Below are positions 1 to 8,207 of a stretch of 64,000 nt of DNA, in pieces; the first letter of the stretch is position 1, and the number at the start of each line of letters is the position of its first letter. The position numbers and the translations under genes were made by a program. Source of the DNA: Hyaloraphidium curvatum (lineage: Eukaryota > Monoblepharomycota > Hyaloraphidiomycetes > Hyaloraphidiales > Hyaloraphidiaceae); the NCBI GenBank assembly GCA_025558095.1, contig JAIVFI010000007.1, positions 682,001 to 746,000 on the forward strand, given 5' to 3'. The notes under the pieces were generated by a model, which worked only from the letters and a program-made list of their open reading frames with translations, was not told where the DNA came from and did not search any database.

Positions 1-239
1 GCATGGAGTGAAAGGGACTCGGAAAGCGGTGGACCAAGACCATGCCACTGTGTCCGAGGTGAGGAGTTAGAGCTGCAGGACACCTAGTGCTCCCAACTAC
101 CCGAAGTCAGATAAGACTTGACCTCACATCATCCCCTTTCTCACTTGTGAATGGAGAGTTTACTGAGTTGCCCTTGCATTGCATATAAATATGCTTTTGC
201 AGCATTTTTTTTGGGGACCAGTTTACAGCGTCAGAAACC

Positions 240-1172
240 ATGAAGGTGTCAGGAACCCCGTCAGGACCCAGGTGCCAGCTGGGCCCTAGTTGGGACGGAC
301 TGTACCCGAAGGAGGAGTACCTTGCCGGGGAAAGCACCAGGGACAAAGTGACATGCATGGCCCTTTGTGCTGTCACTCATCAGCCCAAATCTACCTCCCT
401 GGCATGTCTATATGCGATCACTGGCCAGTACCCTCTTGCAGTTCATGACCATGAGTCGGCTCTCAAGTTCCTCATGCGCATCAAAACAGCTGACCCTGCA
501 TTGTACCTGCTCTACAAGGAGCTCAAGATCGAGGCACTGAAGGGGTGCTGGAACTGGGCTGCCTTCCTGAGGGAACCACTTGTGTACTATGGTGGAGAGG
601 AGAGGAGGGAGATGTGGGAGAAGGACACTTTTTCATGGGCCAAGGAGACTGTGGAGAACCTTGTGAAGGGCAAGTTCAGGGAGATCAATGCCCAGAGGCT
701 CAAGGACAACGACAAACTGCACTTTTGGAGGATGTGTGACATGACCTTTGGCCACATCGGACCATCCCTGATCCGGGTGGAGAAGCACCGGAGGGATGTC
801 CAAAAGTTGCTGTGCTCTACCCACGACCTGGAGGTGGAGACAGGCAGGCACCAAGGACTTGAGGTGCAGCAGAGAACGTGCAAGCATGACCCTGAGCACA
901 TTGGAGACGAACAACACTTTCTGTTTCACTGTTCAGCAAATGCGGAGCGGCGCCAGAAGCTGCAGACTAGATTGGAAGCACTAGGCCGCGAGTGGAACAT
1001 GGAGACCTGGCTCTGGGCTCTTAGCATCAAGGAGTTCGAGCCCACGATCAAAGCGAGGCGGCAGAAGGAGAAGGCCCTCAACTCCATTGCCAGCTTCATC
1101 TCAAAGTCCATGAAGGACAGGAAAACTGGGAAAATGAAAAAGACACACGACAACGATGAACTTTGCAATTAG
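240..1172 (+). mobile_element. LINE (non-LTR retrotransposon) ORF2 C-terminal remnant
   Basis: A 310-residue open frame that looks like the part of a non-LTR retrotransposon polyprotein downstream of the reverse transcriptase. The clue is a zinc-knuckle-like block around residues 211-235 in which C, H, an acidic DEQHF motif and a second C-x-x-x-x-R follow one another, as in the CCHC tail of many LINE proteins. No catalytic YxDD is present, so the element is 5'-truncated or runs off the left edge. About 60 bp past the stop comes a short pentanucleotide run (TATTC-like, 1228-1242), which resembles a LINE 3' tail. Beyond it the sequence becomes Gypsy pol, so the LINE appears to have landed inside a Gypsy element. 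The family assignment is an inference from motif order only. Confidence 0.5.
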
Positions 1173-1242
1173 CAGCAAACTCATGGTGTAACAGCGGCCA
1201 AGCCAGGGGCAGGTCCGGGTCACCAATACTATTCTATTCTAT

Positions 1243-2925
1243 CTTCACCAAAATCGATGTAGCAGCAGCCTACTACCAAGTCAGAGTTGCCAAAGGCCAC
1301 GAGTGGAAAACTGCATTCAAAACTCGCTACGGAAGTTACGAGTACTTGGTGATGCCATTTGGGCTCAGGAACGCACCCAGTGCTTTTCAGCGCTACATGA
1401 ATACGATTTTCATCGAGTTCCTGGACGATTGGTTGGTATCTACTTGGATGACTTGCTGGTATACGACAAAGACCCAAGCAAGCACGCAGAGCACGTGAAG
1501 CAGGTGCTGCAGGTGTTGAAGGACAACAACTTGCAGGCCAGGCCACACAAATGCGTCTGGGACGCAACGGAAGTCATCTACGCAGGTTTCCTGATCACGG
1601 AGAAAGGGTACCAGCCACACCCGAAAGATGTCAAGGCCATCCTGGATTGGGCGGAACCCAGGAATGTAAAGGAACTGAGGACGTTTCTTGGCTTTGCCAG
1701 CTACCTGCGAAGATACGTGGAAGGGTTTGCAAGGAAAGCAATGCCCCTCTACAAGTTGTTGAAGAAAGAGCAAGCATGGGAGTGGACAAAGGAATGCAGG
1801 AAGGCGTTTGAGGACTTGAAACGCGCATTCACAACACCGCCACCAGTGTTGCTCCACCCTGACTTTGACAAGCAGTTCGTGATGGAGACGGACAGTTCTG
1901 CTTTTGCGATCAGTGCAATTCTGTTGCAGCAAGGGGAGGATGAACAGCTGCACCCGGTGTGCTACTTCTCAAGGGCAATGTCGAAGACCGAAGGGGACGA
2001 CTACGACACGCTTGACCAGGAGATGCTTGCAATCAAGGAAGGATTTGCAGAATGGAGGCACTACCTGGAAGGAGCAAAGCACAGAACGATTGTGTACTCC
2101 GACCACCACAACCTGCATGCCCTGTCAAAAGCAGTGGTTCTGAAAGGCAGACACGCCAGATGGGCACAGTTCTTCATGCGGTTTTGGTTTGAAATCAGGT
2201 ACAAACCGGGCAAACAGAATGGAAAGGCAGATGCATTGTCAAGGAAGCCACAGTTTGAGCCAAGTGAAGACCAACTGCTGGAGCAGAAGGAAAGGACAAT
2301 CTTCACGAACGAGAATTTTGTGCTGATGGCATTGCTTGCTGATGAAGAGGACGAAGATCTGTGGGAACGGATCAAAGGCCTTCAAGAAGAGGATCCTTTG
2401 GTTCAAGAGCTGAAGACATGGCTACTGAGCAGAGGCAAGGAACCAAGGCCAGACATGGGACACTTCTCACTGGACGAAGGAGTGCTGTACCATGGAGACG
2501 CAGTGTACGTGCCAGAAGAGCTTCGAAGGGAAGTTTTGGAGAGCAGACATGACAGCAAACTCGCGGGACATTTTGGGGTCAAGAAAACACTGGAGCTCGT
2601 GGAAAGAGACTTCTGGTGGCCCAAAATGAAGAAGGTCGTGGAGGCATACGTGACGACATGTGACACTTGCCAAAGAAGCAAAGCGAATCGTCACAAGCCC
2701 TACGGAGAACTTCAGCCTTTGGGGGTACCTGAGAGAAACTGGTCATCAATCTCAATGGATTTCATTGTAGAACTACCTGAGTCTGAGGGCAGAACATGCA
2801 TTCTCACAGTTGTAGACAGACTCTCCAAACAAGCGCACTTTCTGGACTTCAAGAAGCTGCCAGATTCGGAACAGACGGCAAAGAAGTTCCTGAAGCACGA
2901 TTTCAAAGAGCATGGTTATACGTGA
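1243..2925 (+). mobile_element. Ty3/Gypsy pol fragment (RT-RNase H-integrase), decayed
   Basis: Coding remnant of a Ty3/Gypsy retrotransposon pol. Reverse transcriptase motifs ([21 protein letters not shown], then YLDDLLVY), an RNase H domain (METDSSAFAISAILLQ, then DALSRK) and the HHCC integrase zinc finger (H near LAGHFGVKK, CDTCQRSK) occur in the usual order. They are followed by the first integrase-core aspartate (SMDFIVELP). A frameshift near 1425-1435 separates the palm start from the YLDD box, so translation needs a change of frame. The protein stops shortly after the integrase core begins, so the rest of integrase and the 3' LTR are missing; protease and gag lie to the left or are lost. 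Non-functional copy. Confidence 0.88.
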
Positions 2926-3073
2926 GCTGCTGCTACACATTGTAGAGTACGATATCGTCGTTTTCGCTGAAGCAAGGTGGACGGGCAAAGGCGAGAAGCG
3001 GACTTGGGAGGAGCATATGAGCAACAACGCTTTGTTCCCCTGGTCGCAGGCGCCCAGAGACAGGTGCGGATGA
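2926..3073 (+). mobile_element. Possible LINE endonuclease fragment
   Basis: Directly after the Gypsy remnant, one frame reads a short peptide with the pattern IVEYDIVVFAEARWTGKGEKR. This resembles the N-terminal part of an APE-type LINE endonuclease (the usual core is D-x-L-C-L-Q-E-T-R-W-x-G). It is only about 49 codons long and ends at a TGA near 3071. If real, it shows that the Gypsy copy was cut by, or joined to, a second LINE. It could also be chance similarity. Confidence 0.25.
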
Positions 3074-3095
3074 GGCAGGTGGCGTTCCTGGTGTT

Positions 3096-3244
3096 TGTTG
3101 TGTTATTCCTTTTTCCTTAGAGCCGCCCTCCTAGGTTATTGTCTAGCCAAGATCCACCCATCCATCCAAGTCCAACATCAAACTCCAGGACCAACTCCAA
3201 CTCGATCCGACGGCTCCAAACACATCCATCCATCCCCAGCAACA
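3096..3244 (-). repeat. Candidate Ty1/Copia 3' LTR (TGTTG...CAACA) with purine tract
   Basis: Read on the minus strand, a purine-rich tract (AAATGGGGGAG, 3245-3255) is followed at once by TGTTG, and the segment ends 149 bp later in CAACA, a perfect 5-bp terminal inverted repeat of the kind that bounds LTRs. It lies downstream of the Copia RNase H fragment in the correct orientation. No 5' LTR is present, so the LTR call rests only on the tract, the termini and the position. Confidence 0.4.
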
Positions 3245-3577
3245 CTCCCCCATTTGGAGGCGAGTGGATCGAGTGGAGTCCCCCACCGCGTGCTCCTCCA
3301 CGCCCCGGGAGTGAGTTCCTCGGGCTGCCTAGGCCAGGCTCCCTGATGTCACATCGCACGTCACACCTCCCCCCAAGCCCGGGCGATCCAATCGCCGTAC
3401 AAGGCTCCCCCAGAGACCATACATGCAAAGAAAGTACAAGACACAATACAATCCAGAGTTACACGTAGAGAAACGCCCCCAGAAAACCAAGGAACGGCTG
3501 CCCACTAGCCTCAGGCTCATCACGGGCAGAGATTCCCGGCAGGGTCTGGCTCGCAGAGAACGCTGGCCTCAGGCCCA

Positions 3578-4045
3578 TCACGTACTGGAAGCCGAACCCG
3601 GATCAAGATCCACAACACCAATGCGCGCACGGAAAATGTCAAAAGGGGCCGGAGCTAAAGGCTTGGTAAAGCCGTCCCCAAAGTTGTCGTCTGACACCAC
3701 CCGCGCAGTTTCAATGGTTCCATTTTGCACAGTGTCGCGAACGAGGTGGTACTTGATATCGATGTGCTTCGTGCGCTCGTGGAACTTAGGATCACGAGCG
3801 AGCTGTTCAGCAGACTTGTTGTCCTCGAAAAGTCGCGTAGGTGTCGTCCGCGCAAAGCCAAGTTCCTGCAGGATGGAGCGCAGCCAGAGAATGTTGCGAA
3901 CTGCATGCGCCATAGCAACATACTCGGCTTCCGTAGTAGACTGTGCAACAATGGATTGCCGCTTGGTCAGCCAGGCAATGCTGGAAGCACCCATGAGGAT
4001 GACGAGACCCGTGGTCGACTTGCGGGTCATCACAAAATGAGTGCA
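3578..4045 (-). mobile_element. Ty1/Copia pol C-terminal fragment (RNase H)
   Basis: The end of a Ty1/Copia polyprotein. The frame contains the hallmark Copia RNase H block RKSTTGLVILMGASSIAWLTK followed by QSTTEAEYVA, the DNKSAEQLA motif, the RTKHIDIKYH motif and the terminal DGFTKPL block. Everything upstream (gag, integrase, reverse transcriptase) is missing: the frame begins just inside RNase H, directly beside the strong hairpin at the 3' flank of the Helitron. The Copia element was therefore either interrupted or partly captured at that point. About 320 bp of non-coding sequence separates its stop from the candidate polypurine tract and LTR. Confidence 0.85.
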
Positions 4046-4074
4046 TGGGGCAAGAAGCAAGCTTCTTGCTGCAC
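4041..4074. repeat. Strong hairpin at the Helitron/Copia junction
   Basis: GCAAGAAGCAAGCTTCTTGC (4050-4069) is a perfect 9-bp stem around a 2-nt loop. Outside it, GTGCA (4041-4045) pairs with TGCAC (4070-4074) after a 4-nt bulge. It lies 44 bp beyond the last helicase codon on the minus strand, where a Helitron 3' terminal hairpin would be expected, but the canonical CTRR terminus is not seen next to it. Confidence 0.55.
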
Positions 4075-4117
4075 AGTGCCTTTTGACAAGCCGAAAATTG
4101 TATTCAAGCCCAACATA

Positions 4118-6660
4118 CTACAAAGCCATCAACTCCTCGTAGAACTCTCGGTGCCGTGCCTCGGTGTGCGTCCAAATCTCCTCCAATCGAGCCGTCTCGT
4201 CCACCACGTACTCCGGGCGGGAAGGGGCTACGTAGTGCTGTGATGGTGGCAGCATCCATGGGTCAACAATGGGTGCAGTCAAAACAAAGTCATCCAACGT
4301 CGTGAATCGTGAGAGCGCGGTGTACATGCGCTGGATCTGTGATCCTTTTGCTGACGGATTGTGGATCAATCTTCAAATCCAGCACCACCCCAGTCAGTGT
4401 TTGCCCTTGGGAAAAGTGCACAGTCATGGCATCGCATGGAGTGAGCTTGATCTGCTTCCTGGTCACTCCGATGTCCTTCTTTCGGTCCCCCGGCATCTTC
4501 AACTGCACCATTTTGGATGCTGTTTCTGCTGATAGGGGGATATGGTTCGGTGGCAACCCTGCCAATTTGAACGGTCGCAATGGGTCCACGACCTCCACAA
4601 TGACGTAGTCAGGAACAGGCACGTTCCGAACGTCTTGCCCAGGGTACCGAGAGTCAAAGGACCACTGCTCGGGAGTCAGGGGGTTCTTCCAGATGATGCG
4701 TCGAAGGATCACCACTGAACCATTGCAAGCCCCCACAGAAGTGGCCACATTGGCACGCAGGAAATACCGGTGCCCAATCACCAAAGGCAAAACACCCAAG
4801 AGGTAGTCCAGTTGAGCATCCAACACTGCAAGAAGGCGGAGCTCTTCCACGGGAGTAAAAGCCTTGTGGCCTTCGTAGGGCTTGTCCATTGCTTTGACCA
4901 GGAACACAGTCAAGCCGTGCCGTGCAGCAAATTCAAACACTCCGTCCATGGCAAACGCCTCCTTGGCAAGGTTGGTGTAGGTGAGCACACTGAGGTCACG
5001 GTAATGTTCATCCGACACGCGAATCAGTCTTCCTTCTCGCGGATGAGAAGCAGGGTATCTTGCAAGCCCAAGTGCTCGGCCATTCACGAGGTTGATTTGG
5101 TGGTCAGTCACGTTATTATTTCTCTTGGCTCCCGGTTGTGGGACAGTGCGCATGGCTTCCAGAAGGCTCGTGAGTCTGGGATCCTGTGACCGGCGATTCT
5201 GCTGCAGAATTACGCATTCTTCGAAAAAGTTCACCCAAAGAAGACGGCCCTGAACCAGGGCGAGTGATTTTGCTTGCTTTGCAGGGCCTGCACTGGCCAA
5301 TGAGACGGCCCCCACAGGTGGTAGCTGGTAAAAGTCGCCGCAAGCCTTGATGTGGGTGCCTCCAAACATGGGCATCTCGGTGACGTCGATGCCAGGGTAA
5401 TCAGCGGCCCTGATCTTCTTGAAGGCATAGTCCAGTATGCTGAGGAGCAATTGACCAACCATTCCCATCTCATCCAAGACGAAGAACCAGCAATCTTGAA
5501 GCTCTTCCCTCAGCTTGTGGATGTTGCGGTCCGCACACGCCTTGTAGTGCTCCTTCTGGCCGGGCTTGCCATCACCTCCAACACTGGCAATCCGCTTCTC
5601 TACGCCTTCCCGGATGTCTGGGTCCTCGACAACGCATACAGGAAGATACTCAGGCACCCCGTCCTCCGGAAGGTTGCATGCCTCATCAATCTCAATGTCC
5701 TCATAATCCGGGTTGTTTTTCTTCAACCACCGCAGAAATGCAAGCACTTTCTGCTTCCTGATTCGCATGGTTCGTACGAATGATGGATCATCACGGGCTT
5801 TACCACTTCCTAGAAGAACAACCACAATTTCCCCAGCAAGGTCTTCCAGTGCATGGGGCAGCTTCTTCGCCACGCCATTGTTGTCCCCTGGTACAATCAC
5901 AAAACTCCCTCGGAGGGCAACATGCTCTCCTTTGTGTCCCTGAGGTTCAGTGAGGTGCACAATGGTCATTCTCGACCTAACAGCAGCGCATACAATCTTC
6001 TCGCAGTACGTGAGGTCGGCAAACTGCTTGGGCAGAGGTCCAGTCCAGTTTCCGTTTGCCAAAGCCACGGCCGGAGTTTTCTTTTTGTACCCGTGGTGGC
6101 AATCACCGCACAGGCGAACAACGCGCACCCCGCCGGGAGTTGTATGAATACCCTCTTTTTGCAGTACCATGTCATCCGCGAAAAACTCGGCGCGCAACTC
6201 GGGGTTATCCGCGACGGTTGGGTGAAGCAAAAGGTCGGCAGGCGCCGTGAAGAGTCCGCTTTTTTCCACGTCCACGTAGTTGACGGTGGTGGAATGACGC
6301 TTGAAGCACAGACGCGCACACAACCCGCAGACTTCCTGCTCCATGGCTTCCTCACTGACTGCATTCAACCAGGCTTCCATGCACTTCATTCGTTCCGCAT
6401 TGTTTTCTGGAGGACAAGCAAACCCGTGTGGAACGTTGCAGGGGTCGACACGGACGCTGGCACACAGATCCCGAACGGTCTTGACGAACCGAGCGCGGGC
6501 AAAGCCCTTGGTAGTTCAGTAGGTGGGATCGACAAGGGGGTCCACCGAGGAGGCTGCCGAATCTGCCGAGCGCGGCCTGTGAGATCACTACCATGAAGCG
6601 AAGCCGCCTGCCACGAACTGTTGCCACTTGCTGACGCGGAAGTGCCGCGGCCGGGCGCAA
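4118..6660 (-). mobile_element. Helitron-type DUF6570 + PIF1 helicase remnant
   Basis: A transposon-type PIF1 helicase. The N-terminal part carries Cys-rich Helitron-like sequence (CGLCARLC, then CGDCHHGYKK). Next comes a DUF6570-like domain (DLTYCEKIVCAAVRSRMTIVHL through LPHALEDLAGEIVVV). Helicase motifs follow: Walker B-like FVLDEMGMV, GDFYQLPPVG, QQNRRSQDPRL, and the C-terminal MTVHFSQGQTLTGVVLDLKID. The closing MYTALSRFTTLDDF motif lies in another frame, so a 1-nt frameshift sits near 4350-4369. No Walker A P-loop and no HUH replication-initiator block occur between the DUF6570 part and Walker B, so a large internal segment is missing and the copy is not autonomous. The main frame begins at 6389; in-frame sequence continues upstream but its true start is unclear. 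Confidence 0.78.
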
Positions 6661-8207
6661 AAGGGACGGGCTCCGTCCGGCCGGCCGTGTCGCGCTCGAG
6701 ATTTGTGCCAGATGAACCTAAGAAGAGAAATAAAACCAACGGTCGAAGCGGGACCGAACGTGCGGAGGCAAACCTGCAATCGGGATGTCAATGTCCATAG
6801 GATCCACACCGCGTGTGCCCCCGGCCCTCGCGCTTTCGTTTCCGCAACAATCGCGATCTGCGGGACGGAAAGCAAAATGAGGCCGGAAGGCACGCGCAAA
6901 CAGACAACGCACCCAGGATCGGGTCAACGGTCACCGGACTTGCCGCTCCCGCTACCCGAACACGCTTCTTGGTGGATCCTGCAAGGCACAGCAATCATGA
7001 TCTGCCCTTGCACATCAAGCGCCTCTCAAACCCACCCAACGTAGTGCCCGCAATCGGCGCGTCCGTGGGTTGCGTGGCCCGGCGTTTGGTGGGTGATGCT
7101 GGAAGGGAGGGTCAAAAGGTGCAACGCGTTGCGCCCAAATCGGCGTCCGCCCACAGTGCCGGGAGCAGGCCTCGGATCCGAGATTGGTCTTTTCCACCTC
7201 GAAGGTTTCGGAACACGCTGCACGCGATTCGCAATCAGAACACCCGGCGGGGCTGCGCACGACCGTGTCCAACCTTCCCCACATTCAGAACTAACACATC
7301 CGTCGTCATGCCACGACTCTGCAACGGCAAAAGAAACGTCCTCTTCGCGCGCGTAGATAACGACCGTGTGAGCGGCGGCAACGGGTGCTGTGACGCCGCG
7401 CTCAACGCACCTGACCGTGCACGACGCCGAGACTTGTTCTTCGCAACGGCATTCCGTGCCCGAAGTTCGGCGCGTTCCTCTTCCGACATAGACGCTACTT
7501 TGACGCTTTGGAGCACGCGGTTGTAGATCGTCCTTCGTTGAGCTGCGGAAAGGGATGGAGTGCGTCGTACCGCGTCCGCCACTGCGGCCTTGGCCGCGGC
7601 CGCGGGGCTCTGTTTCGGAATCGCGGTTTCTGGCGGCGTGCCAACGGTCGGGAGAACAGGCGACAACGAGCCAGGGAGCTGACCCGACGGCGCGCTCATC
7701 GCGCCGTTGTCCGCGAGCCACTACGGCCGGGAGGGGTCAACGCGGTCGGTGTAAGCTTCGTACCGCCTTACCCCGTAAACCACTGCACCAGAACCGCCAA
7801 AAGAAGTCGCCCTCGTGAATGCTAGGTGCAGAACGGCGACCGCGGCGCAGAAGGCCACCAAGCGACCGCAGGCGGAGACCCTGGTCCGCACTGAACTGCA
7901 GCACCCGCCGGCACACAACGGGGCGCAGCGAGCGACACGGAAAGCGCCCCCGTGCAGACGCCGATGCTGCCTGAGCAGAGAGGCACACGCCGGTCGTCCG
8001 CGTCTGGTTCGGTGTTGGCCCCGCCACGGTGATAATCCCTTGCTGAGGGACATTCGTCTTGCCCCCCTCCCCACTTGCCACACACTTTTTCCCCAACCTT
8101 TTGACTCGATTTTGTACCAAAATCTATAGTCAAAAGGCAAGTCTTGCCTCCATAACACCCAAGCACCTTGCATCTGAAGTCTCCAATGATAACCCAGGCA
8201 GCAAAGG
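6661..8207. other. Region without a recognisable gene
   Basis: Between the Helitron remnant and the sugar-phosphate enzyme I find no domain that I recognise. One minus-strand frame (7235-7699, 154 codons, ATG start) is basic and reads MSEEERAELRARNAVAKNKSRR in its middle. That is reminiscent of the Arg/Ala-rich leader of Helitron-associated proteins, and it could be a lost 5' exon of the Helitron, but nothing confirms this. The right end holds the two hairpins listed separately. Confidence 0.3.
8097..8148. repeat. Pair of adjacent hairpins downstream of the fused sugar-phosphate gene
   Basis: CCTTTTGACT (8097-8106) and AGTCAAAAGG (8128-8137) are perfect 10-nt inverted repeats. Inside them ATTTTG and CAAAAT form a second 6-bp stem around a 3-nt loop. 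Immediately after, GGCAAG-T-CTTGCC (8136-8148) forms another 6-bp stem. They lie 60-110 bp past the stop codon of the gene that ends at 8208, so they may belong to its 3' untranslated region or be a mobile-element end. Confidence 0.5.

Noticed and set aside
7235-7699. A confident gene call for the basic 154-codon minus-strand frame
   Set aside because: It has an ATG and a basic helix but no domain, no intron evidence and no clear link to the Helitron; it is mentioned only within the region note.
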